Shown here piece after piece: positions 36,278 through 44,747 of a stretch of 46,468 nucleotides of DNA. Each line of letters opens with the position of its first letter. Position 1 is the stretch's first letter. The position numbers and the translations under genes are program-made. The stretch covers positions 1 through 46,468 of the forward strand of contig CANQBK010000006.1 in NCBI GenBank assembly GCA_947589485.1, read 5' to 3'. Under the pieces are notes generated by a model. It did not search any database, had not been told where the DNA came from, and saw only the letters and a list, made by a program, of their open reading frames with translations. This DNA is from an uncultured Clostridia bacterium (GTDB lineage: Bacteria; Bacillota; Clostridia; Oscillospirales; Acutalibacteraceae).

Positions 36278-36919
36278 ATGACAGATAAAGAAAAGGCAAT
36301 TACAGCGGTAGAGCTAATGGAAAAAGAATACCCCGACGCCGTATGCTCACTTGTATATAAAGAACCTTTGCAACTTTTGATTGCTACAAGACTTGCCGCA
36401 CAATGTACCGATAAAAGGGTAAATATAGTCACACCTGCGCTTTTTGAAAAATTCAAAACAGCAAGAGATTTTGCAGACGCAAAAGTAAGCGAGGTAGAAG
36501 AATATATACATTCCTGCGGTCTTTACAAAACAAAAGCACGGGATATTGTCGCAATGTGCAAAATGCTTTGCGACGAATATGACGAAATAGTGCCGGATAC
36601 CGTTGAAGAACTTGTAAAACTGCCCGGCGTGGGACGTAAAACCGCAAACCTCGTTGTCGGTGATATTTTCGGAAAACCTGCGGTCGTGGTGGATACCCAT
36701 TGCATAAGAATTACATCAAGACTGGGATTTCATAATATAAAAGATGCTGTAAAAATAGAAAAAATCCTAAAAGAGCTTTTGCCGCCGGAAAAATCAAACG
36801 ACTTTTGCCACCGCCTTGTTCTGCACGGAAGAGCTGTATGCGATGCAAGAAATCCGAAATGTGACCTGTGCTGTATGAAAAATATCTGCAATTTTTATGC
36901 GGACAAAACAAATAATTGA
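36278..36919 (+). CDS. nth: endonuclease III
   Basis: This 213-residue DNA glycosylase/AP lyase removes oxidised pyrimidines in base excision repair. The helix-hairpin-helix is LPGVGRKTANLVVG with the catalytic lysine, and the catalytic aspartate lies in VVVDTHCIRITSRLG. The [4Fe-4S] ligands follow the C-x6-C-x2-C-x5-C pattern near the C-terminus. The ATG at 36278 has GGAG nine bases upstream. An earlier in-frame ATG at 36263 lacks one. The repeat block ends about 20 bases before the gene. Confidence 0.97.
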   Translation: MTDKEKAITAVELMEKEYPDAVCSLVYKEPLQLLIATRLAAQCTDKRVNIVTPALFEKFKTARDFADAKVSEVEEYIHSCGLYKTKARDIVAMCKMLCDEYDEIVPDTVEELVKLPGVGRKTANLVVGDIFGKPAVVVDTHCIRITSRLGFHNIKDAVKIEKILKELLPPEKSNDFCHRLVLHGRAVCDARNPKCDLCCMKNICNFYADKTNN

Positions 36920-37023
36920 GTCCGTTAAAATACTTATAAATTTATGTCACCGTGACAAAATAATGTTATGACATTCCCAAAACGGATATGTCAAACATAT
37001 ATTTTTTAAACGGGGACAGATTT

Positions 37024-37704
37024 ATGAACGATTTAATAATATTATCTGATGTAAGCAAAATCTATAAAACCAAAGGCGGTTGTGTAGAGGCACTGAAAAA
37101 TATAAATTTTAAAGTTAAACACGGAGAATTTGTATCCGTTATAGGTCAGTCGGGTTCCGGCAAATCAACCCTTATGAATATTTTGGGGTGCCTTGACTCC
37201 CCCACCGACGGAAAATATATACTGAACGGAACAGCGGTTGACGATATGAACGAAAAAGAACTCTCGTTTGTAAGAAATAGTATAATCGGATTTATTTTTC
37301 AGGGCTTTAACTTGATACCGACTATGAGCGCCGCTGAAAATGTTGAACTGCCGCTGATATACAGAAATATCAGAAAATCGGAAAGACGAAAAATTTCCGA
37401 ATACGCACTAAAAAAAGTCGGTCTTGAAAGCAGAATGTCTCACAAACCAAATGAACTTTCAGGCGGTCAGCAACAAAGGGTCGCAATCGCACGAGCCATT
37501 GCCGCAAATCCTAAAATTATACTTGCCGACGAACCGACAGGAAATCTTGACAGTAAATCCGGAAGTGAAATAATGGATATTCTTAAAAATTTGAACGGGA
37601 ACGGCGCTACAATCGTTCTTATAACTCACGACAATACTGTTGCCCAAATGGCGCAAAGATGTGTCAGAATTTCGGACGGAAAAATATCCAACAATAGTAT
37701 TTAG
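37024..37704 (+). CDS. ABC transporter ATP-binding protein (MacB/LolD type)
   Basis: A 226-residue ATPase with Walker A GQSGSGKSTLMNILG, Q-loop FQGFNLIP, signature LSGGQQQRVAIARAIA, Walker B IILADEPTGNLDSKSG and the switch histidine in LITHD. This subgroup normally works with a FtsX-like permease in export or in mechanical signalling across the membrane. No permease gene follows or precedes it here. GGGGA precedes the ATG at 37024. A longer in-frame start exists but is not needed. Confidence 0.93.
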   Translation: MNDLIILSDVSKIYKTKGGCVEALKNINFKVKHGEFVSVIGQSGSGKSTLMNILGCLDSPTDGKYILNGTAVDDMNEKELSFVRNSIIGFIFQGFNLIPTMSAAENVELPLIYRNIRKSERRKISEYALKKVGLESRMSHKPNELSGGQQQRVAIARAIAANPKIILADEPTGNLDSKSGSEIMDILKNLNGNGATIVLITHDNTVAQMAQRCVRISDGKISNNSI

Positions 37705-37856
37705 TGCATTATACACAAATATTATTATTAATTGTTGTAAGTATTCAATAAATCTTTTTTCTATAAAATAATTATTCGCTATAATTCGTATGCTATAATT
37801 ACCATTGTAAGCATATTATATACTTATTGACAGGAAAAATTCAGGAGGTAATTATT

Positions 37857-38102
37857 ATGTCAATCGAACTTCACGATGTAGATGTTAAGTCCTTTCTTTC
37901 CGTAATAGATACCTGTGAGGGTGATATCTTTTTAGTAACAGACGAAGGAGACCGTCTTAACCTTAAAAGTAAGCTGTGTCAGCTTATCGGTCTGACAAAG
38001 CTGATCGAGGGCGGTAAAATCACAAATGCTCACATTGAGTGTCAAAAACCGGACGACGAATCAAAGCTGTTCAGATTCAATATGTTTGGTGAGAACAAAT
38101 AA
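37857..38102 (+). CDS. small conserved-looking protein of unknown function
   Basis: An 81-residue protein beginning MSIELHDVDVKSFLSVIDTC and continuing DIFLVTDEGDRLNLKSKLC. It looks like a compact alpha/beta fold without membrane segments. AGGAGG stands eight bases before the ATG. Two TATAAT boxes (37780-37785 and 37794-37799) lie upstream with only weak -35 partners. The same reading frame reopens after the TAA and stays open for 63 more codons, through a structured segment (see 38109-38212). No family is recognised. Confidence 0.82.
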   Translation: MSIELHDVDVKSFLSVIDTCEGDIFLVTDEGDRLNLKSKLCQLIGLTKLIEGGKITNAHIECQKPDDESKLFRFNMFGENK

Positions 38103-38108
38103 TCTTAT

Positions 38109-38212
38109 CAGCTTATAGGGCAGGAAATGCCCGAATTAACGCCTGTGGAGATAGTAGGTTACGAGGTCGATGAAACAGGAAGTCCATTATCTTTAGACAA
38201 TGGATTATTAAC
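38109..38212 (+). other. unexplained structured segment, candidate small RNA or 3' UTR element
   Basis: Three hairpins are visible: GGGCA-GGAAA-TGCCC (38118-38132), CCTGT to ACAGG (38142-38179) enclosing 28 bases, and TCCATT to AATGGA (38183-38204). A terminator follows. The segment is also an open frame in phase with the upstream gene (MPELTPVEIVGYEVDETG). It matches no RNA family I can name. Confidence 0.4.
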
Positions 38213-38213
38213 A

Positions 38214-38255
38214 ACGGTCTGTATGCTTAAAAACATACAGACCGTTTCTTTCTTT
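38214..38255 (+). terminator. intrinsic terminator after the small gene
   Basis: Perfect 12-base stem ACGGTCTGTATG / CATACAGACCGT with an eight-base loop, followed by TTCTTTCTTT. Confidence 0.93.
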
Positions 38256-38314
38256 ATATTCAATAAATTTACAAAACGATTATGCGGACTTTAAAAGCCG
38301 CATTTGTCCCCTTG

Positions 38315-38992
38315 TCATTCCTTTACGCCGTAAATGCTGTAATAATCGTCTATTGCCGATTTAAGGCTGTCGTCTATTATTACTTTACCGTTATATTCCC
38401 TATTATACAAGTGTTCAACCACTTCAGCCATAGTTACAATTGACGTTGTTTTCAATCCGTATTTTTCTTCTATTTCGGAAAGTGCGCTTTTTTCTCCTTT
38501 GCCTCTTTCCATTCTATCCACCGATACCACTAAACCTATCGGTGTTACGTTTCCTTGGGATTTAATTATGGGTAGAGTTTCTTCAATTGATGTTCCCGCA
38601 GTTGTAACGTCCTCAATAATAACAATTTTGTCGCCGTCGTTTATCGGACTTCCCAAAAGGATACCCTTATCTCCGTGGTCCTTTATTTCCTTACGGTTTG
38701 AACAGTATTTTATGTCTTTGCCGTATTTCTCGCTTATTGCTATTGTAGCGGCAACCGAAAGAGGAATACCCTTATACGCCGGACCAAACAATACGTCAAA
38801 ATCCAACCCAAACGTGTTTTTTACGGCTTCGGCATAATATTGACCGAGCTTTCGGAGTTGTGCGCCTGTACGATAGTAACCCGTGTTGACAAAGAACGGA
38901 GTTTTTCTGCCGCTTTTGGTTACAAAATCACCGAATCTCAGTACCTGACAATCCACCATAAATTCAATAAATTCTTTTTTGTATTCTTCCAT
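38315..38992 (-). CDS. pyrE: orotate phosphoribosyltransferase
   Basis: This 225-residue enzyme converts orotate and PRPP to orotidine monophosphate in pyrimidine synthesis. The PRPP-binding loop is VVIIEDVTTAGTSIEETLPI on the reading strand. FGPAYKGIPLSVAATIAI holds the conserved lysine region, and KDHGDKGILLGSPI is the flexible catalytic loop. GGAGG precedes the ATG. It is monocistronic, with its own promoter, and is convergent with the small gene at 37857. No other pyr genes are in this window. Confidence 0.96.
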   Translation of the reverse strand: MEEYKKEFIEFMVDCQVLRFGDFVTKSGRKTPFFVNTGYYRTGAQLRKLGQYYAEAVKNTFGLDFDVLFGPAYKGIPLSVAATIAISEKYGKDIKYCSNRKEIKDHGDKGILLGSPINDGDKIVIIEDVTTAGTSIEETLPIIKSQGNVTPIGLVVSVDRMERGKGEKSALSEIEEKYGLKTTSIVTMAEVVEHLYNREYNGKVIIDDSLKSAIDDYYSIYGVKE

Positions 38993-39087
38993 AACGTCCT
39001 CCGAATTTTATTTTATGTGAGTTTAATAAAACTTAAATGCCTAAAAAACAGGCAAATATTACAATTTCCGTCATACCCACAACGGAT

Positions 39088-39116
39088 AATATAACATAAA
39101 TATTCTTTTGTGTAAA
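39088..39116 (-). promoter_or_regulatory. promoter of pyrE
   Basis: On the minus strand TTTACA (39111-39116) and TATATT (39088-39093) are 17 bases apart, leaving a leader of about 85 bases before pyrE. Confidence 0.8.
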
Positions 39117-39131
39117 CACCGATGTACAAAT

Positions 39132-39163
39132 AAAAGCTATTCCGAAAGACGGAATAGCTTTTT
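39132..39163 (-). terminator. terminator of rpmB
   Basis: AAAAGCTATTCCG-AAAGA-CGGAATAGCTTTTT is a nearly symmetric hairpin with T-runs on both sides, so it can end the ribosomal transcript just after rpmB. Confidence 0.88.
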
Positions 39164-39176
39164 AGTTATGTTTGCA

Positions 39177-39365
39177 TTATACTGCTCTTGTAACCTTACC
39201 TGAACGAAGGCAACGGGTGCAGACATTAACGCGTTTTGGACTGCCGTTTACAATCGCTTTAACCTTAACGACGTTTGGCTTCCATGTTCTGTTTGAGCGT
39301 CTATGTGAGTGAGAAACCTTTATACCGAAGGTTACACCCTTACCGCAAATTTCACATTTTGCCAT
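39177..39365 (-). CDS. rpmB: 50S ribosomal protein L28
   Basis: A 62-residue ribosomal protein: MAKCEICGKGVTFGIKVSHS, then RTWKPNVVKVKAIVNG and CTRCLRSGKVTRAV. Two CxxC pairs make it the zinc-binding form. The ATG at 39363-39365 follows GGGAGGTG. It lies 78 bases after rplL on the same strand, where rpoB is usual. Confidence 0.96.
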   Translation of the reverse strand: MAKCEICGKGVTFGIKVSHSHRRSNRTWKPNVVKVKAIVNGSPKRVNVCTRCLRSGKVTRAV

Positions 39366-39443
39366 TTTTTGCACCTCCCATAGTGTCTAAAGTGAAAGCA
39401 TAGCTTTCTTAATACTAAAGCTGATATTTAAGCAATATTAAAA

Positions 39444-39821
39444 TTACTTAAGCTCAACTTCTGCGCCAACCTCTTCGAGCTTAGCCTTGATGCTCTCTGC
39501 GTCATCTTTGCTTGCTGCCTCTTTAACGGTTTTGGGAGCGCCGTCAACAAGAGCCTTTGCGTCTTTAAGACCAAGACCTGTAATCTCACGTACAACCTTG
39601 ATAACCTTAATCTTCTCAGCACCTGCTGCTTTAAGAATAACGTCAAACTCTGTTTTCTCGGCAGCGGCAGCACCTGCGTCAGCGGCAGGACCTGCAACTG
39701 CAACTGCAGCGGCAGCCGATACACCAAACTCATCCTCAACAGCGTGTACAAGCTCTGACAGCTCGAGCACTGTAAGTCCCTTTAATTCTTCTACAATAGC
39801 CGTAACTTTCTCTGATGCCAT
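39444..39821 (-). CDS. rplL: 50S ribosomal protein L7/L12
   Basis: A 125-residue stalk protein. It has the N-terminal dimerisation helices ([20 protein letters not shown]), a flexible alanine-rich hinge, and the C-terminal domain [20 protein letters not shown], which binds elongation factors. It follows rplJ after a short gap with a good ribosome-binding site, and shares the L10 leader promoter. Confidence 0.98.
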   Translation of the reverse strand: MASEKVTAIVEELKGLTVLELSELVHAVEDEFGVSAAAAVAVAGPAADAGAAAAEKTEFDVILKAAGAEKIKVIKVVREITGLGLKDAKALVDGAPKTVKEAASKDDAESIKAKLEEVGAEVELK

Positions 39822-39861
39822 TTTAGTTTACCTCCAAATTTTAGGATTATAATTCTTTTAA

Positions 39862-40398
39862 TTATGCTTCTGCGGGAGCATCGGCACTTTCAGCCGGAGC
39901 TTCCTCGCCGCTCTTGTCAACAATAGCCTGTACGGCTCTTGCGAAAGATGCGATAGGTGCCTGGAATGCACCAAGTACATTTGCAAGCAAAACTTCTCTT
40001 GACGGGAGCTTTGCAAGGCTCTGAATTTTTTCAAGGCTGATAACCTCATTATCCAGATAACCTGTCTTTACCGAAAAAGTGTCGTGACCATCGGCAAATT
40101 TCTGAAGAATACGAGCCGCTGCCACATAATCATTCTCACTTGTTGCAATTGCCGACGCACCGTTAAGCACATCGTCAATACCGTTAAGTCCTGCCTTTTC
40201 AGCCGCACGCTTGATCAATGTATTTTTTACGACGGTATATTTTACATCAGCCTCACGAAGTTCCTTACGGAGCTTTGTATCGTCTTCAACAGATATACCC
40301 TTGTAATCTACAATGATACCCGCAACCGAGCCTTGGATTCTTTCGGCAAGCTCGGTAACGAGCTGCTGTTTTTGTTCTAAAACCTTCTGACTTGGCAA
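39862..40398 (-). CDS. rplJ: 50S ribosomal protein L10
   Basis: A 178-residue stalk-base protein that anchors L7/L12 dimers. Conserved parts are GSVAGIIVDYKGISVEDDTK, LRKELREADVKYTVVKNTLI and the helix near residues 135-160. The C-terminal tail is alanine- and glutamate-rich. Translation starts at TTG (40396-40398) after AAGGAGGTG. It is preceded by its own leader and attenuator. Confidence 0.98.
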   Translation of the reverse strand: MPSQKVLEQKQQLVTELAERIQGSVAGIIVDYKGISVEDDTKLRKELREADVKYTVVKNTLIKRAAEKAGLNGIDDVLNGASAIATSENDYVAAARILQKFADGHDTFSVKTGYLDNEVISLEKIQSLAKLPSREVLLANVLGAFQAPIASFARAVQAIVDKSGEEAPAESADAPAEA

Positions 40399-40556
40399 AA
40401 CGTTTCACCTCCTTAAAAATTGGCACAATAAAATGCGCCTTCCCTTTTGCGAGGAAAGGCGCAGAAAAATCCACGGAATTTTTGCACACAACCTCGGCAG
40501 GCGGGAAAACCTTTATGCTTTAAAAGCACCTGCTGTCTTTGGCTGACAACGATTTT
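40399..40556 (-). promoter_or_regulatory. L10 leader with attenuator upstream of rplJ
   Basis: The 5' untranslated region is about 150 bases. It ends with the hairpin TGCGCCTTTCC...GGAAGGCGCA (40434-40463), followed by TTTTATT, a terminator-like attenuator. Position and length match the L10(L8) leader class, in which free L10-L12 complex represses rplJL. The inner structure was not computed. Confidence 0.85.
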
Positions 40557-40585
40557 ATATTACCACACCGGGGTGTGTATGTCAA
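40557..40585 (-). promoter_or_regulatory. promoter of rplJ-rplL
   Basis: On the minus strand TTGACA (40580-40585) and TAATAT (40557-40562) are 17 bases apart, just after the rplA stop. Confidence 0.88.
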
Positions 40586-40600
40586 GCATTTTCTGAATAA

Positions 40601-41302
40601 TCAGACCGCACCGTTAATTTTGGCAGGGTTGATTCTCACTGCGGGACCCATAGTTGCGGTAACGGCACATGATTTAATGTACTGACCCTTAGCCGCAGAC
40701 GGCTTAGCCTTAAGGATAGCGCCCATAAGAGCGTCAAAATTTTCGCTGATTTTGTCGGTACCGAATGATACCTTTCCTATCGGGCAGTGAATAATATTTG
40801 TTTTATCAAGACGGTACTCAATTTTACCTGCCTTAGCCTCTTTAACAGCTTTGGCAATATCCGGTGTTACCGTACCCGCCTTTGGGTTAGGCATAAGTCC
40901 GCGGGGACCGAGAATTTTACCAAGACGACCAACAAGACCCATCATATCGGGTGTTGTTATAAGCACGTCAAAATCCATCCAACCCTCGGATTGAATTTTC
41001 TGTGTAAATTCCTCGGCGCCGACATATTCGGCACCTGCTTCCTGAGCCTTTTGTATATTGTCGCCCTTACAAATTGCAAGAACTCTGATTTGCTTGCCCG
41101 TACCGTTCGGAAGAACGATAGCACCGCGAACCTGCTGGTCTGCATGACGTGAATCAACACCGAGCTTAACGTGAAGCTCAACTGTTTCGTCAAACTTTGC
41201 CGTTGCGGTTTTAAGGCAAACATCAATTGCTTCTTTGGCATCGTAAGCCTTTGATTTGTCGATGAGTTTTACGGCATCAACATATTTTTTACCGTGTTTC
41301 AT
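40601..41302 (-). CDS. rplA: 50S ribosomal protein L1
   Basis: A 233-residue ribosomal protein of the L1 stalk, which also serves as translational repressor of its operon in bacteria. Landmarks are [40 protein letters not shown] and [25 protein letters not shown] precedes the ATG. It follows rplK with a short gap. Confidence 0.98.
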   Translation of the reverse strand: MKHGKKYVDAVKLIDKSKAYDAKEAIDVCLKTATAKFDETVELHVKLGVDSRHADQQVRGAIVLPNGTGKQIRVLAICKGDNIQKAQEAGAEYVGAEEFTQKIQSEGWMDFDVLITTPDMMGLVGRLGKILGPRGLMPNPKAGTVTPDIAKAVKEAKAGKIEYRLDKTNIIHCPIGKVSFGTDKISENFDALMGAILKAKPSAAKGQYIKSCAVTATMGPAVRINPAKINGAV

Positions 41303-41361
41303 TGGTTTTCCTCCCTATTCAGTGGTAAAATCGGAGATTATTTCCTCCCACTCGGGTACTA

Positions 41362-41787
41362 TCAATCTACTACTTCAACACCCATACTGCGTGCCGTACC
41401 CGCTATCATACTGTATGCCGTTTCAATGCTTGAAGCATTAAGGTCGGGCATTTTTTGTTCGGCGATTTTCTGTACCTGTTCGCGGGTAATTTTGGCAACC
41501 TTTTTCTTATTGGGTTCACCTGACGCCGTTTCAATTCCGCAAGCCTTCTTTATAAGAACTGCGGCAGGCGGAGTCTTGGTAATAAAGGTAAACGAACGGT
41601 CGGCATAAACCGTAATAACAACGGGGATAATAAGACCCGCATCATTTTTTGTACGCTCGTTAAATTCCTTTGTAAACGCCATAATGTTTACACCGTGCTG
41701 ACCGAGAGCCGGTCCGACAGGTGGCGCCGGGGTAGCCTTTCCGGCAGGTATCTGGAGCTTAATAAAGCCTGTTACCTTCTGAGCCAT
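41362..41787 (-). CDS. rplK: 50S ribosomal protein L11
   Basis: A 141-residue protein of the GTPase-associated centre. [20 protein letters not shown] and [16 protein letters not shown] are diagnostic, and the C-terminal domain ends SMGVEVVD. The ATG at 41785-41787 follows TTGGAGGTG. An in-frame extension of 22 residues is not supported by family length. Confidence 0.98.
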   Translation of the reverse strand: MAQKVTGFIKLQIPAGKATPAPPVGPALGQHGVNIMAFTKEFNERTKNDAGLIIPVVITVYADRSFTFITKTPPAAVLIKKACGIETASGEPNKKKVAKITREQVQKIAEQKMPDLNASSIETAYSMIAGTARSMGVEVVD

Positions 41788-41911
41788 TATAATTGCACCT
41801 CCAAAATTCGTGGTAAAATACGGAGCGATTTTTTGTTTTTCGCTTCCTCCCACAAGGGAACACGTCCCTCAATAACAACGGACAAAATCCGTTATCGGCA
41901 GATATGGTTTA

Positions 41912-42436
41912 TTACTCTACGGGTTCAACCTGAGCAAGCTCAAGTTCAACCGGAGTTTCACGTCCGAACATATGTATAATTACACGGACGCAGTTGTTCT
42001 GTACGTCAATTTCATCGACAACGCCGATAGAATCCTCAAACGGGCTGTCCACAATGCGGACGGAATCGCCCACTTCGTAATTGACTTCAACAGACTTCGT
42101 TTCGATACCAAGTCTTTCCACTTCCTCATCGGAAAGCGGTACAGGCTTGGAGCTTGGTCCGACAAATCCGGTACATCCGCGTATGTTGCGGACAACGTAC
42201 CAGGCATCATCGTTCATCACCATTTTAACAATAACGTATCCGGGGAAAACCTTGCGCTCAACCTCTTTGGCCTTGTTGTCCTTGATTTCGGTAACCTTTT
42301 CGGTCGGAACTCGAATTTCCTGAATCAAATCCTTCAGACCCCTGTTTTCGACAGTTGTTGCAAGATTGGACGCAACCTTGTTTTCGTATCCCGAATATGT
42401 GTGAACAACATACCACTTTGCTTCATTGTTTGGCAT
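41912..42436 (-). CDS. nusG: transcription termination/antitermination factor NusG
   Basis: A 174-residue factor that binds RNA polymerase and affects elongation. The N-terminal domain starts KWYVVHTYSGYENKVASNL and includes VFPGYVIVKMVMNDDAWYVV. The C-terminal KOW domain is VGDSVRIVDSPFEDSIGVVD. GGAGG precedes the ATG, and secE ends 24 bases upstream. Confidence 0.98.
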   Translation of the reverse strand: MPNNEAKWYVVHTYSGYENKVASNLATTVENRGLKDLIQEIRVPTEKVTEIKDNKAKEVERKVFPGYVIVKMVMNDDAWYVVRNIRGCTGFVGPSSKPVPLSDEEVERLGIETKSVEVNYEVGDSVRIVDSPFEDSIGVVDEIDVQNNCVRVIIHMFGRETPVELELAQVEPVE

Positions 42437-42460
42437 AAGTATCTCCTCCGAAGGTATGGT

Positions 42461-42811
42461 TTAGTTTCCGGCAAGATCCATTACAAGCCCAAAGAGGGCG
42501 TGCAATCCCATATCAAGTCCGAAAATTATCAATCCTACAACCAGCATAGCAACAAGAACGATACCGGTATTTTTAAATGTTGCTTTCGGAGTAGGCCATA
42601 CGATCTTCTTGATTTCACTGATAACATCGCGGAAATAGCGAGAAATTTTTTTGCCCGTTCTTACGAAAACGTTGGGCTTTTTCTTAGAGTCCTTTTTTGG
42701 GGATTCTTTTTTTCCGGATACCTTTTTCTTGGACTCCTTCTTGTCGGATTCCTTCTTATCGGTTACCTTTTTTTTAGGTTCCGTTTTATCAGGTTCCTGT
42801 TTCTTAGCCAT
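42461..42811 (-). CDS. secE: preprotein translocase subunit SecE
   Basis: A 116-residue SecE with an unusually long lysine-, serine- and glutamate-rich N-terminal extension (residues 1-45, repeated KKESxKK). The conserved core is YFRDVISEIKKIVWPTPKAT, followed by one membrane helix. The core belongs to the SecYEG channel. The extension is low complexity and of unknown use. AAGGAG precedes the ATG. Confidence 0.96.
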   Translation of the reverse strand: MAKKQEPDKTEPKKKVTDKKESDKKESKKKVSGKKESPKKDSKKKPNVFVRTGKKISRYFRDVISEIKKIVWPTPKATFKNTGIVLVAMLVVGLIIFGLDMGLHALFGLVMDLAGN

Positions 42812-42824
42812 ACTTTTCCGCTCC

Positions 42825-42974
42825 TTACTTTGTCTCTTTATGCAGAGTATGCTTTCTGCAGAATCTGCAATACTTGTTCATCTCAAGCCTATCCGGATCG
42901 TTTTTCTTGTTTTTAACAGTGTTGTAATTACGCTGTTTGCATTCTGTGCAGGCTAATGTTATTTTTACTCTCAT
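42825..42974 (-). CDS. rpmG: 50S ribosomal protein L33
   Basis: A 49-residue ribosomal protein: [20 protein letters not shown], then [20 protein letters not shown]. Two CxxC pairs (CTEC and CRFC) bind zinc. It is first in the rpmG-secE-nusG-rplK-rplA transcript, and GGGAGGTG precedes its ATG. Confidence 0.97.
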   Translation of the reverse strand: MRVKITLACTECKQRNYNTVKNKKNDPDRLEMNKYCRFCRKHTLHKETK

Positions 42975-43056
42975 GACGGCACCTCCCGGTATTTCGGAAT
43001 AATTTAGCCTCCCTCAAAAAAAGGCACAAAAAAATAACCTCTGATGAGGTAATAAC

Positions 43057-43086
43057 AATATACCACACCGCAAGGTCATTTGTCAA
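43057..43086 (-). promoter_or_regulatory. promoter of the rpmG-secE-nusG-rplKA operon
   Basis: On the minus strand TTGACA (43081-43086) and TATATT (43057-43062) are 18 bases apart, about 85 bases before rpmG. Confidence 0.85.
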
Positions 43087-43153
43087 TACATTTTTTGATA
43101 TTTTTCCCTAAACCGAACGGTACGTTAAAAAATGCCGTAAAAAGCATTGTACG

Positions 43154-43190
43154 CAAAGCTCCCGCGCACCCGTTCGGGAGCTTTGTTTTG
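43154..43190. terminator. hairpin between the ribosomal operon promoter and the gene at 43213
   Basis: CAAAGCTCCCG and CGGGAGCTTTG are perfect 11-base arms with a ten-base loop. T-rich sequence (TTTTGTT) follows only on the plus strand, while the gene it would serve is on the minus strand. Orientation is therefore unclear. Confidence 0.55.
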
Positions 43191-43212
43191 TTGGATTATC
43201 CCCGAAAGCTCA

Positions 43213-43998
43213 TCAACGGGTACCGTTCAGATTTTCGGCAATATATTTTTTCGGTTTTTTGGGTTTTTCGGGTTTGATTTTCTTTCCTCTCAGCTTTCGC
43301 GATGCGGCGGCTGTTTTCTTTAAATCCTTTTCAAACTCGGACGTAATTGTTTCATACTTTTCGTCATCAATCGAATTGAGAAGTATGTATGTAATAATTC
43401 CTTTAACTTCAAGGTCGCCGGAATCATACAGTGACGCAAGGTTCTTTGACAATTTTATAAGAGCCTTGTCCCCTGCCCCGTTTACATAATCGCGAAATTT
43501 CGGTTTTATTTTCTCCTCGGCAAACGTCACACCCCTAAAGGAAGAATAATGTGCCTTTTCGTATGCTATCTCATCTCTTAGTTCGGGAAAATATGCAACC
43601 ATACGGTTAGCAAAAAACAGCGGGTCCGATGACGCTTCTCCGTCCCTGCGTCCCCTTTTCTGTTTTTGTACGGCAAGCTGTTTCGGACCCCTTACAGTTT
43701 CTGCAAAATCCTCGCCTATATTTTCCGCTTCCTTTACGGAGTCTGCTTCGGGGTCAAACAGCCACGTTGCAATCGTTTTCCAAGAATTGTCGGGTTCATT
43801 TTCTTCAACGCCGCAGGTACGCAGGACAACGCGCATTTTATCAATATAATAAACTACGCTGTACGCAACGCTACCGATATACAGCGCGGTTATTTCCTTA
43901 TCGTTCGGAGCAACGCTCCTTTTTTCAAATCCTTTTTTAAGCAGTTCCTCTTCTAACTTTGAGTTTATTATTTCAAACGCTTTTGTAATTTCCAACAT
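43213..43998 (-). CDS. conserved-looking protein of unknown function
   Basis: A 261-residue soluble protein. The first half (residues 1-90) is an alpha/beta domain with ALYIGSVAYSVVYYIDKMRV, and the second is helical with KALIKLSKNLASLYDSGDLE. The tail is strongly basic (RGKKIKPEKPKKPKKY), which would suit nucleic-acid contact. No family is recognised. GGAGAG precedes the ATG. It stands alone between the ribosomal operon and a small membrane-protein gene. Confidence 0.85.
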   Translation of the reverse strand: MLEITKAFEIINSKLEEELLKKGFEKRSVAPNDKEITALYIGSVAYSVVYYIDKMRVVLRTCGVEENEPDNSWKTIATWLFDPEADSVKEAENIGEDFAETVRGPKQLAVQKQKRGRRDGEASSDPLFFANRMVAYFPELRDEIAYEKAHYSSFRGVTFAEEKIKPKFRDYVNGAGDKALIKLSKNLASLYDSGDLEVKGIITYILLNSIDDEKYETITSEFEKDLKKTAAASRKLRGKKIKPEKPKKPKKYIAENLNGTR

Positions 43999-44138
43999 AG
44001 AAATCTCTCCAATTCTCCAAAAATCCTGAAAGCTCAGCTTTCGGCAAACGGAAAGACCGTGCGTTCTTTCGGCACGCCTCGGTACATCTCCCAGTTGTTA
44101 TAATATCATCAAATCTCCGAAAACTCAATAATAATTTT

Positions 44139-44167
44139 AAAAAAAGGAGCGGCACTCCCGCCGCCCC
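44139..44167 (-). terminator. terminator of the small membrane-protein gene
   Basis: Minus-strand RNA: GGGGCGGC, loop GGGAGT, GCCGCTCC (one G-U pair), then seven T. Confidence 0.9.
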
Positions 44168-44194
44168 AAATAAACAAATTCACAACTTGCATTT

Positions 44195-44374
44195 TTATCT
44201 GAAAATTTCCTGCATACCGTCGAGTATCCCTTCAACGGTGCTGATAGCCTTAGACGCCTTTTTCTTGTTCTTTCGGCTGTCTTTCATCATAACCGAGCTT
44301 ACAAATCCGAACATAAGACCGGCAACCAGTCCGGCTCCTACTCCCTTTGCAATATTAATTGTGTTCCTTGCCAT
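44195..44374 (-). CDS. small single-span membrane protein
   Basis: A 59-residue protein: MARNTINIAKGVGAGLVAGL, then MFGFVSSVMMKDSRKNKKKA. One glycine-rich membrane helix is followed by a basic helix, which is YtxH-like in layout. The ATG at 44372-44374 follows GGAAGGGG. Function unknown. Confidence 0.82.
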   Translation of the reverse strand: MARNTINIAKGVGAGLVAGLMFGFVSSVMMKDSRKNKKKASKAISTVEGILDGMQEIFR

Positions 44375-44617
44375 AATATACCCCTTCCGTAAATATAAAA
44401 TTATTTTAATAAGCATCATAGGTATTCCTTCTTTTAAAATTACGGTGACATAATACTGCGGAAATAACCTGATTTATTATTTGTAAGCAGGCTGTTTTAT
44501 ATACATAAAAGTCCCTTTTTTTATGGTCACACTAAACAATAAATTAAATAAATTTTTCCTCCTTTTGGGTAAGTAACTGTTTTTTGTTGAAATGCAACAT
44601 AAAAGAATATCTTTTAT

Positions 44618-44646
44618 TTGACAAACCGCCGAAACAAAGTTATAAT
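44618..44646 (+). promoter_or_regulatory. consensus promoter of the DUF6465-type gene
   Basis: TTGACA (44618-44623) and TATAAT (44641-44646) are 17 bases apart. The leader of about 95 bases holds a hairpin, AGATAAACC-TGTTTT-GGTTTTATCT (near 44665-44695). The stretch 44420-44747 holds nothing else that I can support. Confidence 0.9.
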
Positions 44647-44747
44647 CAAAATATAATACAAAGTTAAGATAAACCTGTTTTGGTTTTATCTTTGTATTTA
44701 AGCAGAATGTATATTGAAATTTATTTTTGAAAGAAGGAGCTTTTATT

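Noticed and set aside
35633-36281. Overlapping plus-strand open frames of 75-117 codons
   Set aside because: They repeat every 137 bases with the tandem repeat and have no ribosome-binding sites, so they are by-products of the repeat.
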